Source: Prorocentrum cordatum
Taxonomy: Eukaryota; Sar; Dinophyceae; Prorocentrales; Prorocentraceae
NCBI GenBank assembly: GCA_963575745.1
Contig: CAUYUJ010007236.1
Span: 62,001-126,000 of the forward strand
Reading direction: 5' to 3'
Length of the DNA: 64,000 nt
Shown: one piece after another, positions 1-10,689 of the stretch
Layout: each line of letters starts with the position of its first letter
Position numbering within the stretch: position 1 is the first letter of the stretch
Position numbers and translations under genes: made by a program
The notes under the pieces: generated by a model
What the model was told of the DNA's origin: nothing
The model's database searches: none
Seen by the model: the letters and a program-made list of their open reading frames with translations, nothing else

Positions 1-94
1 TTGGATGTCTGTGAATGTCTTTGCTTGTGTTCGTATCTCTTGTTAATTATGTGATGTTGTGTTGCTGATGAGTTGGTTTTGTCAATTTTGCTGG

Positions 95-200
95 TACGCT
101 GCAATGACGATGTTGGTAATGCTGATGGTGCGGATGATGGAAATCATGATGGTGATGATGCTGATGGCGATGGTGATGATGGTTACGATGGTTACGATGG

Positions 201-234
<34 letters not shown>

Positions 235-600
235 AACGACGATGATGATGATGATGTGCATGAGGATGCTGATCAGACAGATGGTGACGATGATAACGAA
301 GATGATGATGCTTACAATGATGGTGGTGATGACGATGATGGTGATGATGCTGCTGATGGTGATGATGGTGCTGATGGCGATGGTGCTGATGGTGGTGATG
401 GTGATCACGGTGATGTGCCTGATGATATGCAGATGATGGTGCTGATGATGATGGCAATGGTGCTTGCGATAATTATGATGGTGATGCTGATGGTGCTAAT
501 GATGATGATCACGATTCTGATGATGATGCTGATTATGATGGTAATGTCGATGACGACGACCAGACGAATGATGATGACGATGATGACGATGATGATGAGG
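95..600. repeat. GAT-rich trinucleotide tract
   Basis: Imperfect GAT/GGT/GCT triplets run for about 500 bases. Poly-Asp or poly-Met open frames here are by-products of the repeat. The first 40 bases contain TGTCT motifs at about 10-base spacing, resembling the decamer repeats at 7.0-7.8 kb and 18.2-18.7 kb. Bases 600-720 continue as a purine GGA/GAG tract. Confidence 0.9.
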
Positions 601-859
601 GGGAAGAGGAGGGAGAGAGGAGGGGGAGAAGGCGAAGGGAGGAGGGATCGAGGGAGGGAGGAAAGGAAGGATCAGGATGAAGATGAGGATGGGGACGAGG
701 ACAGGGATGAGGATGAGGAAACCCGCAGGGGCGCGAAGGTGACCATGCCTGCCACCTCCTGTCATCCTCCCTCCCTCCCGCAGCTTCGGCTCGCGCCGCC
801 TCGCCCCTGCCCGCGTCCTCGCCCTCGTCCTCGCCCTCGTCCTCCCCCTTGTCCGCGGG

Positions 860-3053
860 ATGGACTCCCCCGCTGTGCTGGTCGCGGCCCTCCGGCTGCG
901 GCCAGCCAGCGTGCCGCTGTGCGGGTGGACGAAGTCTGGCAAGAAGACAGGCCAGAGGGGGAAACGCCATACCGATGCCGATGCTCCCCGCTCACATCCT
1001 AACCTTCCGCAGGAAGGTGAGGAAGTGAGGGAGAAGCATCGGCATCGGTATTGTGTCTCTCCCCCACTAGGGGGCCTGTGCGACTTCCTGCTGACCAGCG
1101 GCTGGTGGAAGCCGCTGAAGCTGATGCAGCAGAAGCGGCCTTCGCTGCTGTGGGACCTCGACCTGTATGAGCAGGCCGTCCACGAGGCGCGAACGAGGAA
1201 GGAAGAGAGGAAGGAGGAAGGAGGAGAGCGATGAGGAGGAAAAAGAGGAAGAGGAGGCCCTCCCCCACTCCTAACATTCAAACCCTTGTTTCGATACCTT
1301 CCGCGGAAGTCCGAACGCATGGAAGGTGACAGTGGATCCACTTTAAGTGGATCCACTGTCACCTTCAATACGTTCACCCTCCACCTCGAGGTGGAGGTGG
1401 ATGGTCCCATTGAGTTTCCATTGTTCTGGGGGTGAGGGGGAAAAATAGGAGGAGGAGGAGGAGGGGGAGGAGGAGGAGGGGGAGGAGGAGGAGGAGGAGG
1501 AGGAGGAGGAGGAGGACGAGGAGGAAGAGGAGGCGGAGGAGGACGAGGAGGAAGAGGAGGAGGACGAGGAGAGGCCGATGATGCCGATGAGGGTATGATG
1601 CAAGGAGGAGGCCGATGAGGAGGAAAAGGATGCTGATGATGAAAAGTAGGTCGTGGAAAGGGGTACGGGGAAAACCAGGAATGACAGGGTGAGCGCATGA
1701 CGTCATGAGGGGGAGTGGGAGTGAGGAGGCGACAAGGAGGAGGCGAGGGCGAGTGGCGTTAGCATGGGGGAGGGGGACAGGAGTCTGGAGGATCGAGGTG
1801 CGAGGATGAAGAGGACGAGGATGGGGAGAGGATGAGCATAAGGAGTAGGGGGTGACGGCCCAGGTTCTCCCGAAGGCCGACCCCACGACGGTTTGTGGGG
1901 AGGCGAAGAAGATCCTCACGCTGGTGGTTGGCTGGCGGCGCATCAAAAGGCGCCACGACGCCGACGACGGCGACGACGACGACGACGTCAACGAGGACGA
2001 CGACGATGACGACGCCGACGACGATGACGACGAAGACGACGACGACGGCGACGACGACGGCGGCGACGACGACGACGGCGGCGACGTCGACGACGAAGAC
2101 GACGCCGACGACGTCGACGAAGACGACGACGGCGACGGCGGCGACGACGACGGTGACGTCGACTACGACGTCGACGACGACGACGTCGACGACGACGACG
2201 ACGGCGACGGCGGCGACGGCGACGACGACGTCGACGATGACGGCGACGACGGCGCCGACGAGGCTCGGCTACCACATCCCGCCCGAGCTCGCCAAGCGCA
2301 TGGAGGCGCAGGCGAAGGCGCGCCCGAGCGCCCAGGAGGCGGCCAAGGAGGAGAAGAAGGCCCGCATCGAGGCCGCGAAGAAGCGCGCCGCGGACCTCGG
2401 GCGGGTCGTCGCCATGTGGCAGGGCTCCGACTCGGAGCAGGAGTCTCTGATGTCCGACGAGTCGGGCGACATCATCCCGCGAGGTGTGGGATAGGATTGA
2501 ATTGATCTAGGAGTAGGTGGAGTATATATATATATATACATGTATGTATATATATATATATGTATCAATAAATGTACACGTATATGGGGTAGGCGGAATA
2601 GGAGTAGGGATATGCGGCTGCCCTGGCCATAACACCGAGCACAGGGGGGCAAGAGTAGGTGTAGGAGTAACGGTAGAAGTAGGAGGCAGCGGAGTGGTGG
2701 GGGGTAGGGGTAGGAGCAGCGGTAGGAATAGAGGTAGGAGTAGGAGTAGGCGGTAAGAGTAGGGCAGGGGCAGAAGAGGTAGAAGCAGGGGTGATAAAAG
2801 CAGGGGCAGGCGTAGGGGTAGGAGTGCGAGGAGGAGGAGTTAACCAACATACCAGCACCCCAACCCCATCCACACCCCCTGGCCATAACCACACCCTAGC
2901 CACACCCCAAACACCCTAGCGATCACCCAACCATAACCCTGGCACCCTAGACTTAACCACGCCCCAACGGCCAGACCCTAACCCTGCTCACCCACCTCTA
3001 ACCCTTACGACCCTGATTAAACCCCTACACCGTGCTCCGACTCCGCACCCCCC

Positions 3054-3099
<46 letters not shown>

Positions 3100-5624
3100 G
3101 GTATAAGTACACATAGAACAACAGCACACCCTCGAAGGTGGCAGCGCTGTGGAGCCGCTCGAGGACAGCCACCCCGAGGGCGCGTCCAGCTCGGGCGCCC
3201 CGATCGCGGGCGCGGTCCGCCCGCCGGTGGCGCCGCTCAGGGACGAGGAGTTCGAGGTGCCCGCGGAGTCGGAGGCGTACGACGACGACGACCACGACGA
3301 CGACCACGACGACGACGACGACGACGACGAAGACGACGGCGACACTGACGACGACGACGACGACGACGACCACGACGACGACGACGTCGACGACGACGAC
3401 GACCACGACGACGATGAAGACAACAACGACGACGGGGACGGCACTGGTCATCCCGCACTTCCCCCGCGCCTCCTTCGCCCGCGCGCCCGCTCGGAGGTAG
3501 GGGGTCGGCAACCCAGGGCACGCCTGTGCCCCTGGATGGCAGACCTTCTACCTCTGATCGGGCGGGAGAGCGAGGCGGCGATGGGGGAGGTGCGCAACGA
3601 CCAGCGTCGTGCCCTCCGCCGAGGCGTCGAGCGAGGAGTGCGACTTCATCGTCATCAAGAAGTGGGCCTTCCGTCGGGTCGACGCGTTCCCAGCGGACCA
3701 GGTCTGCGCGGCGCGCGACGGCGCGGCTGTGTTCATCTGGAACGATGGCGACAGGTGGATGTGCAATAACATGAAGTGCAAGGACGCGCAGAAGCCGACG
3801 CAGAGGTCCGATCGGACGCCGCTGGGGAAGACGAAGAACACCGACGACGTGGGCAGCGGCTCCAAGGAGCCGAAGGGCAACGGCAAGGGCTCGGACGGCG
3901 CTGGCGGCGGCGATGGCGCCAAGGGCGACGACGCCAAGACGCTGAAGGGCGCGGACGGCGCTGGCGAGGCCGAGGGCGCCAAGGGCGGCAAGGCCAGGAA
4001 GCGCAAGAGCAAGGGCGGCCCTGGCGACGGCGAGAGCGTCGACGGCGAGAAGGGCATCGGCAAGGGCTCGGACGGCGCTGCTGTCGGCGACGGCGAGAAG
4101 GGCATCGACAAGGGCTCGGACGGAGCTGGTGACGCCGACGGCGCGGGCCGTGGCCGTGGCCGCGGCCGCCGCGGCAGGGGCAGGGGCAAGAGCAACAGCA
4201 AGCAGGAGGCCCCCGAGGACGAGAACGACGGCGAGAAGGCCAGCGGCAAGGGCGCCAGCAGCGCTGGCGCCCGCGGCCGCGGCGGCCGCGGCCGTGGCAG
4301 CGGCAACGGCAAGCAGGTGACCACCGCCGAGGGCGAGGGCGGCACGGGCAGCAACAAGGGCGCCCAGGGCGAGGACGAGGACGACAAGGGCAGCGGCGCG
4401 CAGCAGGACACCGCGCAGGCATCCCTTCCTCCTCACCCTCATACCCTCCTACTCGTAATCCACCTCTCACGCCTTAAGTGTGCGACTTCTCCTCGTCCGC
4501 CAATGTTCCCCACATGAATGGCCCCCCTCTCCTCGGAGGCCGTCGGCAAGTGGAACCCGAACCCCGACCCGTGGGAGGTGGTCCAGGCCGAGATCACGGA
4601 GGCGAAGGAGCTATGCCAGGCGCTGGGCCGCTACAAGGTGGCCTCGCACAGTTCGCCATTCGCCATCTTCGCCCTCTGGCATCGCACCCCACCCGATTCA
4701 CCCTTTCTCCTCGCCCCTCCACCCCTTCCTGCTCGCCTCTGTCCTTGCACCATCGCCGCGCCCTCCTCCTCGTCGCAACTCTGGCTCGCTCGCCACGTGT
4801 CCTCTACCTTGTCACTGTGTCCCTCGCCCCGTCCGCCCTCATTCCGATCGCGCGTCGCCCTCCGCACCCCGCTCGCGCGGCACCTCTCGCCCCATGCAGT
4901 CGCCCCACCTCAGTCAGAGGGCATGGAGGGGGCTTAGGAGTGGGACGGGCTGTGCGAGAGGGGCGCGAAATGCGACATGCGATCGGATCGATGGTGGACG
5001 AGGGCGCGCGTCGTGGAGGGGGCATGCCCCCCCCCCCCCCCCCCTCCCTCCCTTCCCTCACCCCAGGTGGGCGTCTCGCCGCGCCCGAAGATCTGCGGCT
5101 GGGAGTGCTTCATCAGGGATCGCTCTGGCCAGAAATGGACCAAGGTGTCGAACGCTAGAGTGCACGTGGCCGCCTCGCTCAAGGGGACCGTGGCTTGGGC
5201 GAACGCGAAGATGGCCGACATGGTCAAGGAAGACGAGGCCAAGGGGCTCGCCGAGCCCGAGGCGGCGGCGATGGGCGGCGATGCCCCGCCCGCGGCGGCC
5301 GAGCCCGAGCCCGAGGTGGAGCGCGCTGCCCCGCCCGCGGAGGCCGAGCCCGAGGCCGTGGAGATCGTGGAGTCCGAGGGCGACGCAGCCAAGACGGTCA
5401 GCGATGCCGAGGTCGTGGAGTCCGTGGGCGACGCAGAGATGGCGGAGGGCTCGCAAGCGCTGCAGAACGTGAACGCCATCTCCGACGGGCCCGACATGAA
5501 AGGCGACACCCTGCTGGAGGACATGCAGGTGGACAGCGGCTGGAAGGCTGAGCAGATGGAGGACGACGAGAGGGCCGAGAAGCGGATCCGCATCAGCAGC
5601 CAGGCGGCCGACGACGCTGACTAG
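860..5624 (+). CDS. Eight-exon gene, Gly/Lys/Asp-rich protein with RGG-like region, function unknown
   Basis: Proposed exons: 860-950, 1071-1186, 1864-1949, 2263-2483, 3138-3274, 3624-4418, 4539-4637 and 5067-5624. They total 2103 nt: 700 codons plus a TAG stop. Phases agree at all seven junctions, every exon ends in AG and every downstream exon starts with G after AG. Introns 1, 2, 3, 5 and 6 start with GC; introns 4 and 7 start with GT. Residues ~98-171 are Ala/Lys/Glu-rich and look helical (LGYHIPPELAKRMEAQ). Residues ~218-280 form a compact segment (AVFIWNDGDRWMCNNMKC). Residues ~300-390 are imperfect GKGSDGAG-type repeats. Residues ~390-450 hold GRGRGRGRRGRGRG, like RGG boxes of RNA-binding proteins. 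The last exon starts VGVSPRPKICGWECF and ends in an acidic tail. I recognise no family; nucleic-acid binding is an inference from composition. The first exon could extend upstream: the frame is open to an AG at 783, through a Leu/Val-rich stretch. An alternative end for exon 5 at 3496 would keep the GAC repeat coding in the same phase. Confidence 0.75.
951..1070 (+). mobile_element. Fold-back, introner-like intron (intron 1 of the 860-5624 gene)
   Basis: This 120-base GC-AG intron is one long imperfect inverted repeat. The 17-base arms at 969-985 and 1035-1051 (ATACCGATGCCGATGCT and its complement) match perfectly. Pairing continues inward to a tiny loop near 1010 and outward through GAGGGGG/CTCCCCC to the splice sites. 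Splicing joins codon phase 1 correctly. Introner elements with terminal inverted repeats are known in dinoflagellates; membership of such a family is inferred from the structure only. Confidence 0.65.
1322..1366. repeat. Perfect 22-bp-arm palindrome
   Basis: The arms begin GAAGGTGACAGTGGATCC and are separated by a single T. Flanking bases pair partially (AACGCAT against ATACGTT), so the ancestral inverted repeat was longer. It lies inside intron 2. Confidence 0.95.
1378..1397. repeat. Perfect 20-bp palindrome
   Basis: CCTCCACCTC is followed directly by GAGGTGGAGG, 11 bases after the preceding palindrome and in the same intron. Confidence 0.9.
1950..2262 (+). repeat. Intron 3 made almost wholly of GAC repeats
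   Basis: A (GAC/GGC)n microsatellite fills a 313-base GC-AG intron. The exon before it (frame giving TLVVGWRRIK) and the exon after it (LGYHIPPELA) are in different frames. They join in phase only if the repeat is removed, which argues against a coded poly-Asp tract. Confidence 0.65.
2484..3137 (+). other. Intron 4: TA arrays, GTAGGA-rich and CCCTAA-rich halves
   Basis: A 654-base GT-AG intron, phase 1. TA arrays lie near both ends (about 2524-2562 and 3055-3094). The left half is rich in degenerate GTAGGA/GGGGTAG. The right half is rich in degenerate CCCTAACC. The intron is therefore roughly self-complementary end to end. Confidence 0.6.
2862..3030. repeat. Degenerate telomere-like CCCTAA stretch
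   Basis: Repeated CCCTAG, CCCTAAC, ACCCTTA and TTAAACCC motifs occur here. Dinoflagellate telomeres carry TTTAGGG-type repeats, so this resembles a decayed interstitial telomeric tract. It could equally be ordinary C-rich low complexity, because no perfect tandem run survives. Confidence 0.35.
3275..3623 (+). repeat. Intron 5: second GAC-repeat intron
   Basis: It begins GCGTACGACGACG, close to the start of intron 3 (GCGCCACGACGCC), and contains GAC repeats to about 3440. Removing it joins phase 0 to phase 0. A shorter intron, 3497-3623 with a GT start, would leave the Asp/His repeat coding and also keeps the frame. I prefer the longer one by analogy with intron 3. Confidence 0.5.
4638..5066 (+). 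other. Intron 7 with an 18-base C run near its acceptor
   Basis: A 429-base GT-AG intron, phase 0, whose acceptor is preceded by a run of 18 C (5027-5044) and a CCCT tract. The neighbouring intron 6 (4419-4538, GC-AG, 120 bases) is unremarkable and pyrimidine-rich. Confidence 0.7.
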
Positions 5625-6580
5625 GGCGAGACCGAGGTCAGTAGTGACATCGGTTAGGGCCTGGCCCCGCGGCTGCGGGATCTCGCTCTGGATGAGAGCG
5701 ATGGTCACGAGGATGATGCTGGCAACGAGGATGTATGATGACAATCATGGGGGCGATAACAGGGCAAGGGTGGGGACGAGGAGGGGCGACAAGGATGAGG
5801 GCGATGCGGGCAACGAGGAAGATGCCATCATCAGCTTCGTTGCCCGCATCGCCCTCATCGTACTCGCTATCCCTCTTCCCTGAAATACTGCAGAGAGGAA
5901 GGATAGTGATGACGAGCAAGTAATGCCATAGTCATTCGTAAGGATGAGCAACCTTACAACTGCCATTGCATCCTTATCGCGGGTCCTTCAATGGTTCGGC
6001 CGCGCAATGACGTGCATCCCCGTGTACAATTGTATCATATCCCCGAAAAACCCTATGAGATCCTTGCATCATTGCACCCTCGCGTCCTCGCCGCCCGCCC
6101 TTGCAGCTGCGCCCTCCCGCCGAGCGCATTCATCGCGCGTGCAGGGCGGTGCCGCATCTTTTGTGGGAGCACCGTTTGTTGGTGCGGAGTGGTGCGGCAC
6201 CGCTGCGTTTGAAGCTGCTCGTTCATACACGCTGGTATGGTCGGCGGGAGCCGCCCTGCCAACTTCTGATTGGGGAAACGCCGCTCGCTCGCTCTCGCCC
6301 TCGTGCGCTGCCTGCTTCAGTCGAGCCCCCATCGTGCGCCCCGTCGGTTGCCCGATTAGATTTCCTGGCTCGCAGGGAGGGGTTTGCCTCGTCGCCGCGG
6401 GTGGGCGCGCCTCGAGATCCTGGCCCAGCGTGCCCTGGCATAGCTCAGGGAATTTGGCTTGGTCGAGGGCCCGAGGGCAGCGCCAAATCCTATGCTGGTA
6501 GCGCGGGCCCGCCTAGTTGCCCACGTTCCTCTGTAGCCTCTTGCTCCTCGCTCACATCTCCACTCCAATCTGCTCGTCCT
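5625..6580. other. Intergenic stretch with an inverted repeat
   Basis: This follows the stop of the eight-exon gene. The only clear structure is a perfect 23-bp inverted repeat, 5794-5816 against 5837-5859 (arm starts GATGAGGGCGATGCGGG), with a 20-base loop. Open frames at 5944-6622 lack splice context or recognisable composition and I do not call them. Confidence 0.6.
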
Positions 6581-6585
6581 CATCG

Positions 6586-6980
6586 CCCCCCCCCCCCCCC
6601 CCCCTGGGCAGCATCCCCGTGAACTGCCTCCTCTCCCCCCCTCCCCGCACCGCCTTCCTGTTCAGCCTCCGCCTCCTCCTTCTCCTTTTCTTCCTCATCC
6701 TCCTCCTCCTCCTCCCCCGCCCCCCCTCATCAGCCCAATCCCCCTCCTTGCAACCATCCTAATCAACGTCGCCACCACCAAGATCGTCGTCATCAGCATC
6801 ATCCTCCTCATCTTCCTCATCATCATCATCATCATCAGCATCATCATCACCGTCATCATCATTATCATCATCACCATTATCATCATCATCCTCATCATCA
6901 TCCCCATCAGCATCAACATCATCATCAGCATCAACATCATCACCACCATCATCACCATCATCATCCTCGTCATCATCATT
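6586..6980. repeat. C run, CTC tract and ATC microsatellite
   Basis: Nineteen consecutive C (6586-6604) are followed by CCT/CTC-rich sequence and then about 200 bases of ATC/TCATCC triplets (6775-6980). Confidence 0.9.
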
Positions 6981-6999
6981 AGCCGCCTTCGGCTTCAGG

Positions 7000-7790
7000 C
7001 CCCGAACCGTGGACATGCAACTATGGACTAGCGAATCCATCGGTGGGCATGCAGCAAGCTGCATGGGCATAGGCACAGCACACCGCCTAGAAACACGCAC
7101 GAATATCGACAACTGTCGGCGGACACGCAGCGCCACGAACAGACGCACAGCCAACTAGAAACATGCGAATACCGTGCGGCGCCCTGCACGACATGCACGG
7201 ACACCAGCAGCCAACTAGAGACATGTGAAGACATCGACGTACATGGGTGGACATGCAGCGACATGCAGAGACAAACTGCGACAACTCAAGACATGCGAAG
7301 ACATCGGCAGACATCGACGGACATGCAGCGACATGTACGGACACCTGCAGACAACTAGCGACATACAGCGACATACAGCGACATACAGCATGCAGCGACA
7401 TGCAGCGACTTCCAGGGACATGCGAAGACATCGACGGACATCGGCGGACATGCAGCGACATGCGCGGACAAAGGCAGACAACTAGAGACAAGCGAAGACA
7501 TAGACAGACATCGGCGGACATGTAGCGACGAGCAGCGACATGCAGGACCGCGCGCAGACAAGTAGAGACATGCGAAGACATCGGCGGACATCGGCGGACA
7601 CGCAGCAGCATGCACGGACACGTGCAGACACGTAGAGACACGCGGCGACATCAGCGGACATGCAGCGACGCGCAGTGACACGAGCAGACAACTGGGGACA
7701 TGCGACGACAACGACAGACATCGGCGGACACGCAGCGACACGCAACGACATGCACGGACACGCGCGGGCATGCAGGGGCAAGCTGGGTGC
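7000..7790. repeat. 10-bp-period GACAT satellite
   Basis: GACA recurs about every 10 bases with five or six variable bases between, for example GACATGCAGC and GACATCGGCG; GACATACAGC is repeated in tandem near 7360-7390. Cys/Met/Ser-rich open frames on both strands are artefacts. It is related to the arrays at 18192-18725. Confidence 0.9.
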
Positions 7791-7794
7791 CCAG

Positions 7795-8925
7795 CCCCAC
7801 CGACATGATGCTCATGTGTTGCACTGACCACCATCATCATCTCCTTACCGCCCTCCTTCCGTATCCTTTTATAGCCTTCCTGCTCTGGCTCTCCTCTCCG
7901 TACCTCCGCCCCCCGATTGCGACCGCCTTGGCGCGCGCCCGACCCACAAGCGACAATGCAATGAAATGTGCAAGGGGCCGTGACCCTGGAACCACGAACG
8001 CAGCGCAACTCTCTACGTATAGCTGTGCATGGTGTTGTTTCTTCGGTTGGCAATGTCGTTGGTTTGTTGTGCGCGTGGTTGCTTGCTGGTTTCTTACGCA
8101 GTGCCAATGCAACCCCTAGCGCACCGCATATCGCCACCAGCGCATCCAGAAACGACGTTCCGATGAACTGCCTGGCGGAGGTACGCAGAACGCACACTGT
8201 GAAACAACGGCGCAAAAGAAGTGCGGAGTTAGTTGCTCCGGTGAGCCTGGCAAAGCAGCTCGCGATGGCGACGGGGAGGCAACATATCAGAAGGGGGCGA
8301 GGAGGAGGAGGAGGAGACCTTCGGACCTTGCTACCGCAGGGCTTCCCTGATGGACAGGGGCATCTTGTCAAGGCCAGCGTTATGTAAAAAAACACAAGGC
8401 CCAAACACGCTCTCATTGGGTCAAGCAGCTTTGGACTGGCCTTGGTGGATTGTGAAGTTGGTGGCGGCGATGGTGGCGGTGGCGGTGGTGGTTGTGTTGT
8501 GCGTGGTCGCGTGCGTGTGTGAGTGGTGCACGTGCGCGGGCGTGGCGCGCGGGTGCGCGGGCGCGCGGGCGCGCGGGCGCGCGCGGGCGGGGCGGGCGGC
8601 GCGGGGCGGGCGCACTTCGCAATTTGCCCAACGCCGCGCGCCGCACACGGGGGCTGGCCAGTACCAGATGCCGCGCGCCATCTGCAGGGAGCGCGGGTCA
8701 TTTTGCAAAATGCCAAGAAGCGCGCGCCACGCGCGCGGCGGGAGAAATGAACCACGGCATATCCGATGCGGCACCCGCGCGTCGGGCGTGGCTCGGCAAG
8801 CTATCCGAGGTCGCGCGCCGCGCGTGGATGGTGCGGGGGCGGGGCTGGTTGGGGGGCCCCGCAGAACTTCGGGCGCCGCGCGTCACGCATGCCAGCGCAA
8901 TGGGAGGGGGAGTGCAACTTTGCGA
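7795..8925. other. Non-coding stretch with CG-rich dispersed-repeat pieces
   Basis: 7795-8400 has no gene I can support; one frame encodes a hydrophobic segment (VVGLLCAWLLAGFL, about 8050-8100) without other support. 8500-8620 is a GCGCGGGC tract. 8620-8760 resembles the start of the dispersed block that follows (TTGCCCAACGCCGCGCG), suggesting a partial tandem copy. Confidence 0.5.
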
Positions 8926-9750
8926 CGCGGCGCGCCGCTCACGGGTGTGAGTTTCGCATATAGGTGGCAAACTGCCCGATGCCGCGCGCGCCCCTGAGGG
9001 GGTAGGGTGGGTGGGCGGGCGGGCGGGCGGGCGTTTTTTTTTTTTTTGGAGGGGGGGGGGGGGGGCGCGCGCTGCGTGCGGATGGGGTGGTGGTGGTGGT
9101 GGTGGTGGTGGTGGTGGTGGTGGTGGCGGTGGTGGTGGTGGGGGGGGGGGGGTCTGCGCGCCGCCGCGCCGACGTCGCGCGCCGCGGCGGTGGACGCGCC
9201 GTTTCAAGCGAAGCTTCGTAAATTATCGAATAATGTCGCCAGGCCAGGGACCCGCAAGGCTTCGCGGGGCCTCGCAAGATGTCGCGCTGCTTGCGCGGGG
9301 TTCTCCTGTCATCGCTCAGTCTCGCAAGCGGCCGTGGGATCTGTACAAATCCTAGCGTTGGTTGAGCATGCGAAATGAAGTTTAGGGCGATTCAGTCATT
9401 TGGGTTGCCTAAGGTTCAATTGGAATCGTCGGGGTTCCGCACGCGCGTGCGGGGCGTCAGTGGGGCACCCCAGGGTGCACCAGGAACGCCTGAGGCGCAT
9501 CGAAATTGCACGGGGCCCCCTGCAGGGCCCACTTGGGTTGCAAAAGGGTTACGTTGCATCCCGTTGGGCGGCCAGGGATTCCCCTGAATTGCTCCAGGGC
9601 CCTGGGGCCCCTCCGTGAATTTCTAGTGCTTCCATCGGGTTCCGCAAGGGTTCATTCGGGCTCCGCGCGAATCGCTGGGAACGCGCAGGGGGCCCTGCGG
9701 ATTCCTCGGGGCTGCCCATGGCTCGTTTGGCTTCTTCCAGGCTCACCGAA
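8925..9750. repeat. Dispersed GC-rich repeat, copy 1 (copy 2 at 29395-30190)
   Basis: Shared anchors in the same order with 29395-30190 include CAAACTGCCCGATGCCGCGC, AAGCTTCGTAAA, AAGATGTCGCGCTGCTTGCG, CGCTCAGTCTCGCAAG, TAGCGTTGGTTG and TTGCATCCCGTTGGG. It contains a T run, a G run and (TGG)n at 9034-9145. Similarity is interrupted and clearly old. Confidence 0.7.
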
Positions 9751-9769
9751 ATTACGCACCAGAGGTGTA

Positions 9770-9935
9770 GTTACTATTCGCAAGCGTCAAACATCGCATC
9801 GGTCTGGGTTGAGGCCCAGATCGATGCGATGTTGACCGATGCGATGTTGCGTCGGTCCGGTCGCAAACGTCAAACATCGCATCGCGTCGAAATTACAGCT
9901 GGGTGCGAACGTCAAACATCGCATCGGTCTGGGTT
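9770..9935. repeat. Short direct/inverted CAAACATCGCATCGG repeats
   Basis: The motif CGTCAAACATCGCATCG occurs at about 9785, 9868 and 9909. Its near-complement (GATCGATGCGATGTTGACC) lies at 9820-9840, forming small hairpins. Confidence 0.7.
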
Positions 9936-9949
9936 GAGGGTCAAGTAGA

Positions 9950-10460
9950 ATCGTCATGGAAACATGGCGGCCTTCCTGTCGTGGACACTACAGAACTCCC
10001 AATGGCTTGCGCGCGTGCGGAGTTCTGCCTTGGTCATGGCGTGGGCCATGCACCAGGCCACCTGTTAATGTCAAAATCCGATCGGCCAGGGCGCAGGGTC
10101 CACTTTGACTTCCAAACAAAAACGGCGACCCTGCGAATGCGGAAAGTGCAGAACTCACCACGCGCGCGCGTGGAGAGTTCCGTGTTGATCATAGTCGGAC
10201 ACATCCACCAATAATCAGGTTAACTTCAGAATCCAAACCGTCGCCGTTAAGGGTTCACTTTAGCTTCAAAAACCAACCTGGCAACCTTTCCACTGTGGTC
10301 AATACAACTCTCCCAGCGCGCGGGTGGCAAGTGTCACCCGCACGCGTCCGTCGGCCACCCCGTAAGGTTCCACTTCAAGCCCCAGACAAGCATGACAAGT
10401 TGTATATTCTTGCTCGAAAAAGAACACCGAAACACACACAGCATCTTCAAAACTCACTCG
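9950..10460. repeat. Diverged ~150-bp satellite units
   Basis: Units carry CAGAACTCnCCACGCGCGCG and a CCGTTAAGGGTTCACTTTAG-type segment at about 150-base spacing (10076, 10226). They match the array at 30900-32520 and share the GTGGACAATACAGAACTC core with 10690-12000. Confidence 0.65.
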
Positions 10461-10689
10461 GTAACAGTTAAGCGTCAGACACTGCCGAATATGGAGGGCG
10501 GTTATTTTCAAAATGCGGCTCTCGCTTTGGCGCCGCGCATATTCGTCTGAAATGTTTGCAACCATTACATGGATGAAGGGCGCATGTTTTCAAAATGGTG
10601 CTCTGGTCTTTGTGCCGCGTACATTTGTCTGAAAAACACGGCCGAAGTCTGCTTATACTTCCAAAAACTGTGATGGAAATTTTCTCTGG

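Larger units (their letters stand above)
1187..1863 (+). other. Intron 2: GGA tract with two perfect palindromes
   Basis: A 677-base GC-AG intron of the gene at 860-5624, phase 0. It holds purine (GGA/GAG) repeats at about 1190-1250 and 1445-1620, and the palindromes at 1322-1366 and 1378-1397. I see no coding exon inside it. Confidence 0.6.

Noticed and set aside
73-1002. Poly-Asp and poly-His open frames on both strands
   Set aside because: They are translations of the GAT microsatellite and have no non-repetitive core, apart from the last part, which overlaps the real first exon in another frame.
1852-2505. Continuous Asp-rich coding reading through the GAC tract
   Set aside because: The coherent protein after the tract is in a different frame from the one before it, and splicing at 1950/2262 restores phase.
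7000-7790. CRISPR-like array or Cys-rich repeat protein
   Set aside because: The repeat has a 10-base period without spacers, the genome is eukaryotic, and the open frames exist in several phases on both strands.
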